NCBI GenBank assembly: GCA_963575745.1
Contig: CAUYUJ010022540.1
Coordinates: 1 to 64,000, forward strand
DNA from: Prorocentrum cordatum
Taxonomy: Eukaryota; Sar; Dinophyceae; Prorocentrales; Prorocentraceae
Direction: 5' to 3'
Length of the DNA: 64,000 bases
Part shown: piece after piece, positions 9,564 to 18,434 of the stretch
How positions within the stretch are numbered: the first letter of the stretch is position 1
How the letters are laid out: each line of letters opens with the position of its first letter
Made by a program: the position numbers and the translations under genes
The notes under the pieces: model-generated
What the model was told of the DNA's origin: nothing
What the model saw: the letters and a program-made list of their open reading frames with translations, nothing else
Database searches by the model: none

Positions 9564-9869
9564 TCAAACATTGCTCACCTCGACTTCGGGGCATTTCTTG
9601 GTTATCTCCTCCATCGTTCTGGATTTCTCGGAGTTTATCCTGGAAACTTCTTCGGTCGTGATAGGAGCGGCTGCACCTGCTTCCACGGCTTGGCCGGGCG
9701 CATTCGCCACCACAGCTTGGCTGGGGGCGTTCGCCGCCACGGCTTTGCCGGGGGCAGCCTCGGCGCCAGCCGGGCATTGAGCGCCGCCAGGTGCCGCCGG
9801 GATGTTCATTGGTTTTGGGGAGCGCGCAACGGGCTCACCCTTGTTGGGGCGCTTCTTTTTCTTGTTCAT
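9564..9869 (-). CDS. Start of second cistron of locus A, Lys-rich then Ala-rich
   Basis: From the overlapping ATG the frame reads MNKKKKRPNKGEPVARSPKP and then an Ala/Pro-rich stretch. In that stretch three successive palindromes (9740-9750, 9713-9723, 9686-9696) are translated as GKAV, SQAV and GQAV. It stops at 9564. Coding-like sequence continues in shifted frames through about 9330 (ITDSESESDASNLVKEV, then MFGHKLLLPRLPPAAVADFR), pointing to frameshift damage. The Lys-rich start could be a nuclear-targeting or nucleic-acid-binding tail. No known domain is recognised. Confidence 0.45.
   Translation of the reverse strand: MNKKKKRPNKGEPVARSPKPMNIPAAPGGAQCPAGAEAAPGKAVAANAPSQAVVANAPGQAVEAGAAAPITTEEVSRINSEKSRTMEEITKKCPEVEVSNV
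9866..9869 (-). promoter_or_regulatory. ATGA stop-start overlap between pol and a downstream cistron
   Basis: On the minus strand the RNase H frame stops with TGA (9868 to 9866). The next frame has an ATG (9869 to 9867) sharing two bases with that stop. Overlaps of this kind allow termination-reinitiation in some compact genomes. Here it would give a way to express the second cistron from one mRNA. This is inference; the downstream frame is also open upstream of the ATG, so a frameshift product is possible. Confidence 0.4.
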
Positions 9870-10540
9870 CTTTTTGCTGGTGCAGCAGCTCCTCTCCGCA
9901 AAGCCGAATCCGGACCTAAGCGGGGCTTTAGAATCCCCCCGGGTTTCAGGGGAAGTCCGTCTGAAAACGTCGAACCCAGATAGTCCCGGCACCGCTTGGC
10001 GGCCCAGAATTTGAGGGTCACAACGTTGACAAGGTACAATACTTTAACCCAAACCAAAGGATCTGTGAACCTCTTCGTTCCATTGTCTGCAGCTTCGTTT
10101 TGGGTCCTTCCATGCTGAAGTTCAACGATGCCCCGAGAGCATTGCTCGGACGCAGCTGCAGCGTCAATACGATGGGTTCTCGGTAGATGCACGAGCTTCA
10201 TGGGCCCCCCAGCTTTGATGACCTTACACGCTGCCCGGTTGTCTTCTAAGAACAAACAACGCATTTCTCTCCCAAGCAGTGTTTCCCAAGGCGGGAGCGC
10301 CGCAAGCAGCTCTTTTCGCAGGGCAAGGTCAGCGGCCACAATCTCTGCCTCAAGAGTGCCATGGGGAACGCATGTCTGTCGCTGCGAGCCCATAGACTGC
10401 CCAGCTCTGGCGCATGGGCCCCGAATTGCTTGATAACTGGCACTTGTGCTCCTATGCGTTCTAATGTCACTGGCCAGATCCACGTCAGTGAACTGCTTCA
10501 ACAAGACATCATCCATTTTATCACCTACCCATGAGGACAT
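9866..10540 (-). CDS. RNase H domain (locus A)
   Basis: A 224-residue frame. Catalytic-type residues appear in order: Asp in FTDVDLASD (near residue 18), Glu in GTLEAEIVAAD (near 64), Asp in LEDNRAACKVI (near 99), and a late NEAADNGTKRF block (near 150). RNase H degrades the RNA strand during reverse transcription. This is the usual last domain of copia pol. The frame ends with TGA at 9866-9868, overlapping the ATG of the next open frame. The domain looks intact in this copy. Confidence 0.78.
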   Translation of the reverse strand: MSSWVGDKMDDVLLKQFTDVDLASDIRTHRSTSASYQAIRGPCARAGQSMGSQRQTCVPHGTLEAEIVAADLALRKELLAALPPWETLLGREMRCLFLEDNRAACKVIKAGGPMKLVHLPRTHRIDAAAASEQCSRGIVELQHGRTQNEAADNGTKRFTDPLVWVKVLYLVNVVTLKFWAAKRCRDYLGSTFSDGLPLKPGGILKPRLGPDSALRRGAAAPAKR

Positions 10541-10827
10541 GCGGTAGTGAGAAGTACACTTGATGTAACAGATGAAGCGGAAAAATCAATGTCGTGTTGC
10601 TCTGTCCATTTGGTAATGCAACTTGCCCTGTGGCACACGGCGCGGACCAAGTCGTATCGTGTCACTCTTGCACCGTAAAGGGTCTTCATCAAGACTTTTG
10701 CCGCTATGGGCTGGAGCACTCCCGCCCGGGTCGGCGGCCCCGGGTCGTTGGGGCTAGCCGCTGCGGCATCAAGGCCGTGAACCTCAATTTCCTGATCTGT
10801 GGGCCCCACGGCAACTTTAATTTGCAA
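10525..10827 (-). CDS. RT thumb/connection region (locus A)
   Basis: A 100-residue frame includes AAKVLMKTLYGARVTRYDL and VCHRASCITKWTEQHD, which match the helical stretch between RT and RNase H in copia polyproteins. The C-terminal end passes into the RNase H frame at about 10.54 kb. There is no catalytic residue of its own. Confidence 0.6.
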   Translation of the reverse strand: MQIKVAVGPTDQEIEVHGLDAAAASPNDPGPPTRAGVLQPIAAKVLMKTLYGARVTRYDLVRAVCHRASCITKWTEQHDIDFSASSVTSSVLLTTACPHG

Positions 10828-11013
10828 CGCTGAGGCTATTGCCTCCTCTGCGGGAGAGCAGATTTCACCTCTAGGGCCGCCTTGGCCGTCTTTGAGGTGA
10901 GTAAGTTCGGGGCCAAATGGGGTACCTGCAGCGGGATAAGTAGCTGGGTCAGTATCCGTGAGTTGTGCATATTAACGTGACACAGGACTCGAAGAATTCA
11001 GTCATGTCGTAGT

Positions 11014-11409
11014 CTATGACTCTGGCCTGTTTGGGTTTTCTCGGTTGGTATGGCTCGGGCGGCTGGGCCGCCGAGTCACCCCCCGTTTTTCCCCCTCGCT
11101 GCTCTCGTTCGGGACGGAGGCGTTCTTCTTGACTTTAGGAGGCGGCGGGTCCAAAACCGTGGGCAACTCACCTTGCCATTCAACAAACTGTGTAGATAGT
11201 CTGTGTTCACCACCCAAATATCGTCCGACCGCGGTCGGAGGGTCTATTTCTATACCTTTCGGACAGTTGTCAGAAGGGGTTTGTAGTAATGTCCACCCTT
11301 CAGCAAGCTTGTCTGCGGGACCAGACAGCTTAACATCGTCAACGTAAATTATCAGGAAAAGCTTCAACTCCTTATGGAAATAGCAGCTGCGCCACGCACT
11401 ACACTTCAC
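11014..11409 (-). CDS. Reverse transcriptase palm with YVDD box (locus A)
   Basis: The frame begins with a CYFHKELKLFLIIYVDDVKL block. The YVDD catalytic box is intact, as in Ty1/copia RTs, and is followed by SGPADKLAEGW. It directly continues the RT of the preceding frame after a shift near 11.41 kb. The C-terminal end becomes Pro/Lys/Arg-rich and contains a palindrome (11054-11075) read as RRPSRPSH. That is a third reading frame for the motif compared with its other copies. An intact YVDD suggests relatively recent loss of function. Confidence 0.78.
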   Translation of the reverse strand: MKCSAWRSCYFHKELKLFLIIYVDDVKLSGPADKLAEGWTLLQTPSDNCPKGIEIDPPTAVGRYLGGEHRLSTQFVEWQGELPTVLDPPPPKVKKNASVPNESSEGEKRGVTRRPSRPSHTNRENPNRPES

Positions 11410-11430
11410 AAATCCTTTAGCCGTAACATG

Positions 11431-12429
11431 TCATTCGCAGCGTTGCTCCCAATATAATCCCGAATCAGGATGTCCGTATAACGATAGATACAACGGGCAT
11501 ACGGGATTACGCATGTGCAACCATTCTTTAGGCCATTCATCACGGGGTAGAAATACCCACGTTGGGGCGCCGCCCAACCTTGACTGGGCGCAAGCCTGGC
11601 TGGCGTCAGCTTGTTCAATACTATGGCCTTCGAAAAGCCCGTAAGTGTCAGCTGCTTTGCTGGCCTGCATTGTAGCAGGACTGCTGGAAAGTTCTTGGAA
11701 CAACGCAACATCCTCATTCTGATCTCTCACGCTCGAGCCGTCGACAACTACTCGTCCTTTGTATGTCCGATCTTTGTGTCCGAGTGGCAATTCAAAGCTT
11801 TTCTTTGCAAGGATTGCAAGTAAGCGACCAAAGTGAGAGGTCTGTCCATTGAGTTCCGCAACGACGTCGGCATATTCCCTAACCCCTTCCTCGTTCCATG
11901 TGCCTATGTCTCGCAGTCTGTTCCGTTTTTTTCTAAGATCGGCCTGGGCATCTTGGTTAGCCTTGGCCTCATCTTTGGAGACAGATCGAGCTGCAGCGGC
12001 ATCAATCTTGGCACGTTGCCAATCATTGGGAAGTCGGAAGGGCTCGTCGACAACTGAGATGAGATCAGTACAAGGGTTGTAAATATAATCCAAATCAAAT
12101 CTTGCTTTTTCACGATGGCTGGGCACTGGGGCTGAGCTACTCTGCAACGGCGCCCGAGGCACGCTTCGCCGCGGCGCGGCGGCCGCCGGACTCGAGGTCG
12201 GGCTTGCCTCTTGTGTCTCCTCAGATTCATCCTCGGATAACGGGTCCATGCCGGCTGGGCCGGAGGGGGCCCCGTCGCGCGCTACGGTAACACCGCGCCA
12301 TGTCTGCTTCCACCTAACATCCTCGCCTTCCGAAAGATATTCGTCGGAATCACCCTCCTCAGAGGGCTCGGCAGCTACAGCTGCGGCTTGGCCGCCCTGT
12401 GCTGCCAGACGACGAAACCGCTCAGCAAC
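11431..12429 (-). CDS. Reverse transcriptase fingers and palm, N-terminal part (locus A)
   Basis: The frame (ATG at 12249, open upstream to about 12430) has an acidic Ser/Pro/Ala-rich leader. From about residue 160 of the ATG frame, a copia RT follows: the conserved GRVVVDGSSVRDQN and LFQELSSSPATMQA blocks, then EQADASQACAQSRLGGAPTW with the motif A Asp, and YLSLYGHPDSGLYWEQ. RT copies the element's RNA into DNA. Motif A keeps its catalytic Asp. The frame is lost at about 11430, and the YVDD block continues in another frame. Palindromes at 12251-12263 and 12383-12395 are read as GPAG and GGQAA. Confidence 0.8.
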   Translation of the reverse strand, partial: VAERFRRLAAQGGQAAAVAAEPSEEGDSDEYLSEGEDVRWKQTWRGVTVARDGAPSGPAGMDPLSEDESEETQEASPTSSPAAAAPRRSVPRAPLQSSSAPVPSHREKARFDLDYIYNPCTDLISVVDEPFRLPNDWQRAKIDAAAARSVSKDEAKANQDAQADLRKKRNRLRDIGTWNEEGVREYADVVAELNGQTSHFGRLLAILAKKSFELPLGHKDRTYKGRVVVDGSSVRDQNEDVALFQELSSSPATMQASKAADTYGLFEGHSIEQADASQACAQSRLGGAPTWVFLPRDEWPKEWLHMRNPVCPLYLSLYGHPDSGLYWEQRCE

Positions 12430-13035
12430 CTACGGTGCGGCACTTTTTGCCCTCGGATGTTTCGCAAGGTAGGCAGCGATCTCCGCAGGGATTGGACGAA
12501 CCGCAAGTGGCTGGGCCACTGCGGGCTCGGGCGGAGTCGGTGGATCATCCGCGCCCAAGCCAATGTCGCGCAGGGGGCCAAGACAAGGACCAGGATCTTC
12601 TATAGCAAAGAAACCTCTCTGGTCGGCCTTGCATTGCTCGACGGCCTGCCTATGTCGCGCTTGATCCATGCTGAACCAGCGTCCGGGATGAATCCCAGAG
12701 TTGGTGGATTCAGGCAACTTCTTCAACCATTGCGCACAGCATTTGGGATCTGAGTCGGTGGCCCATAATCGGGTCACGGGGACATAGTCAGGATCATAAT
12801 AGAGTACGACTCGCATGCTGCACGTTTTCCGACGACCTGTCAACAAGAGCTTTTGTGTCAACTCCTCTTTCGTTAGACCGACGACGATACGCCTGTCCTC
12901 AAAATGTTCCATCGCATCAAGGTTCTGCGTCGCACGAGCAAGAAGCTGGCCTTTCCCTGGGACCTTATCACGCGGCTCTGCCGCTGAGAACTTCGATCGT
13001 CGATCCAAACGGTACCCGATGCGTGCGAGGCCCAA
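12430..13035 (-). CDS. Integrase-RT linker (locus A)
   Basis: A 201-residue frame of mixed charge with segments such as MEHFEDRRIVVGLTKEEL and QWLKKLPESTNSGIHPGRW. It sits between the integrase C-terminus and the RT and has no recognised motif. A strong palindrome at 12501-12524 is translated within VAQPLAV. The frame ends at a TAG near 12430, while the RT-side frame is already open there, so a frameshift or intron edge lies at about 12.43 kb. Function unknown. Confidence 0.4.
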   Translation of the reverse strand: MGLARIGYRLDRRSKFSAAEPRDKVPGKGQLLARATQNLDAMEHFEDRRIVVGLTKEELTQKLLLTGRRKTCSMRVVLYYDPDYVPVTRLWATDSDPKCCAQWLKKLPESTNSGIHPGRWFSMDQARHRQAVEQCKADQRGFFAIEDPGPCLGPLRDIGLGADDPPTPPEPAVAQPLAVRPIPAEIAAYLAKHPRAKSAAP

Positions 13036-13216
13036 CTTATTGTCTTTATCTTCGTCTGGGTGAGAGTCTCGCTAAGGGCCCCTGCCATCGATCACCACAG
13101 GCTCGTCATCCACACATAGACCCCCCGGGCCGTCGTCATCGTCGGAATCGGCCTCGGAGTCTCGTAGTGGAGCGCCCTCGCCTTCTCGAAGAGGCGATGG
13201 CATGATAATGGCGGGC

Positions 13217-13792
13217 TCATCTGCACCAAACAGATTGTCCGATCGCACTCCTGCCACCTGCCGCGGCCCGTCTGGGACGGGCGCGGCCTCTCCTGCGGGA
13301 TGGATTGCGACGGGGCGCACCTCGGCCATTGCCTGCTCGCGCGCTTCTCAGGGGAAATTGAGGACATTGATCTTCCGCAGTGCCGTCCAAAATGTTGCTG
13401 CACACTTGATCAGACTTCTCTATGGTGGGTCGCTTGCCCTCGGGCGTGCGCCCTGATTCCGCATTAAGTCCGCCCAGTTGCCTCAATGGCACAACATAAC
13501 GTTCTGGACCAACCGTGCCCCCCGCTGCGCACAGACCCCAGGTAGATTCCTGGGGCCATTGCGCCCCCAGTCTCGGCTGCTCTAAATATTGACTCTGGCG
13601 GGGGCGCATGGCGTGCGAGGGGCCCAAAGGGAAGAAGCGGGGCCTCAAACGCATGTCCGAAGCGACGTTCCCAACTGGACCTCCCTTCTTCATGGGGCCC
13701 TGGCACTGTAGCAAAGACAAACATATCGAACGGCATGCGTCCAATATGGCGGCGGGGGGACCCGCCTGCATAAGCAGCACTAGGGCCCCCAT
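13217..13792 (-). CDS. Integrase C-terminal domain (locus A)
   Basis: The relevant frame (13464-13736) reads WERRFGHAFEAPLLPFGPLARHAPP and then MAPGIYLGSVRSGGHGWSR. A basic/aromatic start, a PFG segment and a PGIYLG strand match the C-terminal region that follows the DDE core in copia polyproteins, which helps bind DNA. A second open frame over the same DNA (13217-13792) is probably a shadow, though it shows the region is not riddled with stops. The join to the core frame is shifted. Confidence rests on position and the PFG/LG pattern. Confidence 0.5.
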   Translation of the reverse strand: MGALVLLMQAGPPAAILDACRSICLSLLQCQGPMKKGGPVGNVASDMRLRPRFFPLGPSHAMRPRQSQYLEQPRLGAQWPQESTWGLCAAGGTVGPERYVVPLRQLGGLNAESGRTPEGKRPTIEKSDQVCSNILDGTAEDQCPQFPLRSARAGNGRGAPRRNPSRRRGRARPRRAAAGGRSAIGQSVWCR

Positions 13793-14563
13793 ATGTGCCG
13801 CGCCGTTCGCGCGCTCTGCGACAGCATGTTGTTTCTTACTTCCTGGGATGGTAGGATCATGTGCAATCTAATCTTGAGCTCGTAGCATGCCCTTGCAAGC
13901 TCACGCGCACCATCAGCGTAAGAATACTCAAACTTCTCTCCCGGGTCTTTGAGGTTTACTAAAAAAGTTGCAAACATGAGCCGCAGACTTGTCGTGTACA
14001 CCCTGAGCGGCGAAGAAATCCGCTGCTCGGTCGCGGAAAATCACGCACGCGGTCTCATCGTGGAGCCCCCGCGAGAGTTCATCCATCGCAAACCAATGGT
14101 CCATCGTCGTCAGGTCTCCAAACGAAGTGGGATTAGCGTATGGGCGGGGAACCCTCAGCCCTTTGTTGCGCGCTTTGCGCTGCTGCTTTCTGATAGCTTT
14201 GGCCCAATTGCATACTGAACAATATGGGTTCTTGGGAGTATGAGTCAGAAAATGCAGCAGGGAGGCTGCGGCCTTTTTGAGCCGCTCGGCAAGGGATCCC
14301 GACACCTCAACCTCCGCATCATCTGGGTCTAGTTCTGGCGGTGCGTCGACGTCGATCAAGTCGACACCGTCAGCGTCTCCAACTTCGCCCTCCTCGGGCC
14401 CGGGGGCCGCGTCGCACGCACTGGAATCCAACCCTCGATCCATGTCATAGGGGAGGTGTCCTGAGACCCCGTGCCAACAAGGGCTTTTATATGCAGCTGC
14501 GCAGGCCTCGGCTTTGCCGGGCTGCTCGTTGCTCTGACCAACGGCTTGGCCGTGGCAAGGCAA
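13780..14563 (-). CDS. Integrase zinc-binding and catalytic core (locus A)
   Basis: Two frames cover this stretch. 13928-14563 has an H-x-n-H-x-n-C-x2-C zinc motif (LHFLTHTPKNPYCSVCNWAKA) followed by the first core Asp in LTTMDHWFAMD. The next frame, 13780-14001, carries the second Asp in YSYADGARELARACYEL and the catalytic Glu in ILPSQEVRNNML. Together these give the DDE triad of a retroviral-type integrase that inserts cDNA into the genome. A frameshift near 13.95 kb separates them. Palindromes at 14509-14519 and 14541-14553 are read as PGKAE and GQAV in the N-terminal part. Motif order and spacing fit Ty1/copia. Confidence 0.75.
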
Positions 14564-14621
14564 AATCGAGAGACATTTGGAGGCAGCGATACCGGTCGGC
14601 GTCTGACTCCAACCGCTTTCG

Positions 14622-15833
14622 CTAGCCTTGCGAGGCGGATAATAAAAATAAGAAATAAGTAATGGTGTCCGCGGAGTCTAATGAGGACGGAAAAACGGGC
14701 GCGAACTCAGTCGGCCGTCCGTCAACGTAGCTGTGGTTGCCAATCAACTCATGTGTATGCAGGTCTATGGTCACGCGAATCTGAACAGCATGGGGCGGAG
14801 GGCCCCCCGCTGATTCCACGCTGTCCAGAAATGCCTTGGCGCCTGGCGTCACGCAACACCACCGCTCGGGAGGTTCACTCTCCCCAGCGGTAACCGCGCG
14901 CATCCATTGATCCAGCGCCTCTTTGCCTGAAAGGGTCAAGTATGGTATCTTGCCCTCAACGGTCAGGTCCACTTTTGACCGTTGGGCAACCATAGGTAGG
15001 GCCTTTGGCCTGCTGGCCAGAAGAAAACTAAAGCCGTGATCCATGCACCGCTCTCCTACCGAGATCACGCACGGGGTCTCCGGCATGACCAAAGCGTTAA
15101 AACTACCACCCTTAAATTTAGGGCATGCGATGCGAACTGAAGCGAGGGCTTTTGACTCTCCCCCGGCAGTATTCAGAGCGATCGATTGCGGAAGCTTTCG
15201 AATCAATCTCATTGCACCTGCACTTTTAATATACGTTTCCGCTATGAGGTTATACCCACACCCTGTATCAATAATAAAGCTCAGCGCTCCAAGATACGCA
15301 GCATCCTTGTCTGTGCATCCTGCAGCGGCTGTGCCGCGTGGGCCCCCCTCCTCAGCCCCCAACCAAAGGTGCCAGACGTCATCTTGGAGGTCTGACGCCC
15401 TGATTAGGGCTTCCACAGCAGACGCTCTCGACTGAGTAGACATCTGTCTGCGCATCTCTCCTGGGAACTTCCACCTGTCTTTGTCACTCGAGGGCAACTC
15501 TTCCAGGTCGCGGAGACGCGCCTTCCTGCAAGCGATGGCGGGCCCCTCAGCCGAGGGGCGAAATCGGGCGCGGAACTTGCGCCGACCCGTCATCCGAGAT
15601 CGAATGCAGCTTTTACTAGGGGGGCCGCTCCAGTACATCTCGATAGCGCCCCGAGAAAGAAGATGCAGGATATTTGCAAGGAAATTTACATCCGCTTGCT
15701 CCCTGCATTCGTGGTGAAACTTTCCACCGGAAGGATTCCTGTCGACTCCTCCGCTAGAATCTACAAAGGCCTCTGGAAAATGAGGGCCGGCCTGCTTCTG
15801 CCCAGGAAGGCCCCGAGCTTCTGCCAATGGCAC
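14622..15833 (-). CDS. Retroelement aspartic protease region (locus A)
   Basis: This 403-residue frame contains FIIDTGCGYNLIAETYI near residue 185, the D-T-G active-site signature of a retropepsin. It is followed by the hydrophobic strands expected of that fold, for example VISVGERCMDHGFSFLLAS. Retropepsins dimerise and cleave the Gag-Pol polyprotein. The N-terminal 170 residues are charged and may belong to a Gag-protease linker. The frame ends at 14622, just before the integrase frame. The catalytic triad is intact, so this domain may not be the reason the copy is dead. The assignment is firm for the DTG core and weaker for the flanks. Confidence 0.7.
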   Translation of the reverse strand: MPLAEARGLPGQKQAGPHFPEAFVDSSGGVDRNPSGGKFHHECREQADVNFLANILHLLSRGAIEMYWSGPPSKSCIRSRMTGRRKFRARFRPSAEGPAIACRKARLRDLEELPSSDKDRWKFPGEMRRQMSTQSRASAVEALIRASDLQDDVWHLWLGAEEGGPRGTAAAGCTDKDAAYLGALSFIIDTGCGYNLIAETYIKSAGAMRLIRKLPQSIALNTAGGESKALASVRIACPKFKGGSFNALVMPETPCVISVGERCMDHGFSFLLASRPKALPMVAQRSKVDLTVEGKIPYLTLSGKEALDQWMRAVTAGESEPPERWCCVTPGAKAFLDSVESAGGPPPHAVQIRVTIDLHTHELIGNHSYVDGRPTEFAPVFPSSLDSADTITYFLFLLSASQG

Positions 15834-15969
15834 CGGAGCTGACTTGGTCAGCGGGCACCCCCCTCTCCCCCCGCTTTCGGTTTGACCGACGCGGGCGTCG
15901 CCGCATCCACCGAGCGAGGGAGATGAGAAAAAGCACCCTTGACAAAATTATACCAATGAGTCTTCCAGC

Positions 15970-15990
15970 ACTGGCGGCTGAGCCGCCAGT
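15970..15990. repeat. Best locus A palindrome: perfect 9-bp stem, 3-nt loop
   Basis: The arms ACTGGCGGC and GCCGCCAGT are fully complementary around the loop TGA. This is the longest unbroken stem of the locus A palindrome family. It lies at the end of the Gag region, just before the protease frame. Confidence 0.85.
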
Positions 15991-16002
15991 GAGAAACCAA
16001 TG

Positions 16003-17031
16003 TCACGGATGGCCTGTCGTGGTCTTGGCGAACCAATAAAACTTTTTGCCGCGCGTGCATTTGCCTGTTTCCATGTAAGAGCGACAACTCATATCTTTGC
16101 CTTTGCCTCTGCCCTTGTTTCTGTCTCCGTTTTTCTTGCGTTTCTCTGAACTGTTACTAGAGGCCCTAGAACCGCTAGAACCAGCAGTGGAGGAGACATT
16201 GGCAGCTGCAGCATTGGCTCGTTTAACTGTTCGCTCATATCCTAGAGACTGTCCAGCATCAAGCTTCGCTTGTTCATATTTATCGCGCTTGAGCTTTTCT
16301 GCATCGGTCAAGCCTCTGTGCGCTCTGTTGCAACCGGCCTCAGCTCCGCGGCAATTCTTGGGGTCACGCGAATAAGCATAGCATGGTGGCGTGCTCTCTT
16401 TTCCGCGCGAACGGCGAGGTTGACTCCTGTTCCGCCGTTGCGATCCTTTTCCGCGGCCACCCGCCGGAGTCTGCGATCGGCTCTGTCCCTTTCGGCCTCG
16501 GCCATCAGGTTTCTCAGATCTCCCTCTGGGATTCTTATTCTGAGCCGGAGCAGCATTTGACTTATCCCCCGCAGCCGGCTGGGCCGGCGCGGCAGCTTTA
16601 GGCTTCTTAGGATTAAATGGACATCCCTGACCTGCGTTCGGGCAAGTCTGGCCTTTGCGTACAAACTTGCACGTCGTCTCGCCCTTAGTCAAGCCACTCT
16701 TCATCACATCCGTGGGTTCCCCAAAACGTGCTGCCACCTCTGCCGGAGCGGCTTTGCCGTTGGCATTTCTACGATGTTCATAGCTGTTGCTTCCACCTCC
16801 GCCCAATCGCGTTTGTCGTGCACGTTGGTTCAAAGTACTCTCGTGCACGCTGATGTTCCACTCTTCTCTGTCACGCAACATCGCCCCTTCAATATGTTCC
16901 ATGAGCCATTCGTAAGATTTCACGCCTTGCCCCAACTTGTCTTTGGACAGGTCATAAAGATGGCAAGCGAAGTCAAACTTCTCAGGCTTCCTGCATTGCT
17001 CGATGAAGGGTGCATGAATCAAAGTTCTCAT
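16003..17031 (-). CDS. Gag C-terminal, CCCH zinc-finger nucleocapsid-like region (locus A)
   Basis: The 342-residue frame starts with a helical end of the capsid (residues 1-75, including DFACHLYDLSKDKLGQGVKS). It then has three spaced Cys/His clusters: CKFVRKGQTCPNAGQGCPF near residue 125, CYAYSRDPKNCRGAEAGC near 222, and CRSYMETGKCTRGKKF near 323. These resemble CCCH (C-x7/8-C-x5-C-x3-H) RNA-binding fingers rather than the CCHC knuckles of most retroelements; the terminal His is clear only in the second cluster. The linkers are Lys/Arg/Ala/Pro-rich. Palindromes at 16574-16588 and 16749-16759 are translated as PAQPA and GKAAP. RNA packaging is the inferred role. Confidence 0.6.
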   Translation of the reverse strand: MRTLIHAPFIEQCRKPEKFDFACHLYDLSKDKLGQGVKSYEWLMEHIEGAMLRDREEWNISVHESTLNQRARQTRLGGGGSNSYEHRRNANGKAAPAEVAARFGEPTDVMKSGLTKGETTCKFVRKGQTCPNAGQGCPFNPKKPKAAAPAQPAAGDKSNAAPAQNKNPRGRSEKPDGRGRKGQSRSQTPAGGRGKGSQRRNRSQPRRSRGKESTPPCYAYSRDPKNCRGAEAGCNRAHRGLTDAEKLKRDKYEQAKLDAGQSLGYERTVKRANAAAANVSSTAGSSGSRASSNSSEKRKKNGDRNKGRGKGKDMSCRSYMETGKCTRGKKFYWFAKTTTGHP

Positions 17032-17178
17032 CCCATCGGATCGATGTCGGGCGCCGTAGAGCTGTTGGTAAACATCTGTCCATTCATTTCAAACATGATA
17101 CAGATCAGCGTCCGGCTTAATGGGGTCAATGACTACCGTGAAGATATCACGCGAAATGCGATGTTGGCCTAACTCCGA

Positions 17179-17772
17179 TCAAACAGAACACCAATGGCAA
17201 ATGGCTCGTACCATCTCACGTCCCGTCAAGAGTCTCTCTTCATTCTGGGCGCTGTACTCCATTCGAGTGATCTGCTGCTGAAGGAAGTGTAAGTGATGAC
17301 TGGGCAGGTTGCGATTCCTGCGCATTTGGTTGAATTTCTCAATCAAATTTGTGGCGATCATGATATCAAGACGTTGGAAGCGGCCTGCTTCTTTGAACAG
17401 TTCGTCATCCACCGCAGGGTTCATAGCTTCCGTGATCCAGCGCTGTGCCGCTTGGATCTCAGGAGATGATCCAGCGATCGCGCGGATTGCATGCATCTGC
17501 CACTCCCGCATGTTTGTAACATCGGGAATGTCCATCATATCGACCTTCTGATTGTTTCCAACCTGTCTCCACTGGCCCAACAGGGTACTCTCATCACGGC
17601 CTCCCGGGTCATGTGGCCCTCCTGGGCCCCGAGGTCCGCCACGACCGCCTCCACCGTCTGAGGATCCAGGCCCCCCCGGACTCCCTGGAGGCGGCTTCTG
17701 GCCGGTCCCAGATAGCGTCATTACGCGCCGACATAATCTCAGTACTCGGCGCGACACTCCTGTCGCGCCCAT
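17179..17772 (-). CDS. Gag capsid-like domain (locus A)
   Basis: This 197-residue frame has a Gly/Pro-rich leader (about residues 25-60) followed by an alpha-helical domain from about residue 75. The domain contains a MREWQMHAIRAIAG segment, FQRLDIMIATNLIEKFNQ, and an ending like LLTGREMVRAICHW. This is the helical, Trp-bearing pattern of copia-type capsid (UBN2/Gag-like) regions: a domain in which subunits pack and RNA-binding parts follow downstream. It lies directly upstream of the Cys/His nucleocapsid-like ORF in the expected order. I infer the assignment from pattern and position. A profile search against Pfam Gag families would test it. Confidence 0.55.
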   Translation of the reverse strand: MGATGVSRRVLRLCRRVMTLSGTGQKPPPGSPGGPGSSDGGGGRGGPRGPGGPHDPGGRDESTLLGQWRQVGNNQKVDMMDIPDVTNMREWQMHAIRAIAGSSPEIQAAQRWITEAMNPAVDDELFKEAGRFQRLDIMIATNLIEKFNQMRRNRNLPSHHLHFLQQQITRMEYSAQNEERLLTGREMVRAICHWCSV

Positions 17773-18434
17773 CTTTGTCCTGCCCCGCCCCGCCAGGCGG
17801 CTTGGTCGCTGGCGGTCTCACAGGTTCGCCCCTGGAGAATGGATGATAATCGACAGAACCGGCGTCGTCATTGGTACCTGTTAACTGCATGTTGATTGGC
17901 AAGCCATTATCGGAGGTACTCGGCTTGGCCGGGCCTTCGATTGCAGGGCCAAGAACAGTAAAGTTGGGTCGCGCAACAGACCTCGCGGGCGTTTCTTGTG
18001 TTCTTGTGAAAGCAAAGGCGTATCGAATGAACTTAAGGTGGGCAATTGTCCCTGTCCCTTTTCACAATGTGGAAATGGCTTTGCGAGGATAGCTTTGAGC
18101 TTCATCACGTTTCTCTCTGATGCAGCTGCGTTTGCCAGGGCCTCATCTTCCTCTCGGATGTCGGCGGCTGACCTTTCTGAGCTCAGTCTAATCTGCTCTC
18201 CAGCCTGCTCCGTCATTCGCTGAACCTTTAATTTGTCAGCGCTACATTCATCAAGAAGCTTCTTCTGTTGTGCCCGAAATTCGTGATCAGCACTGTGTTT
18301 TGGCCATTGCTCATTCCACTTCTCCAGTTATGCCGGCAAGCTCTTCTGTCGAGTGCACGTAGAACGCCGTTTAGTGCTCACATCGAAGTGATCTTTGCCC
18401 GTTTAGTGCCCGGCAGTTCACAAGCGGCGCAATC

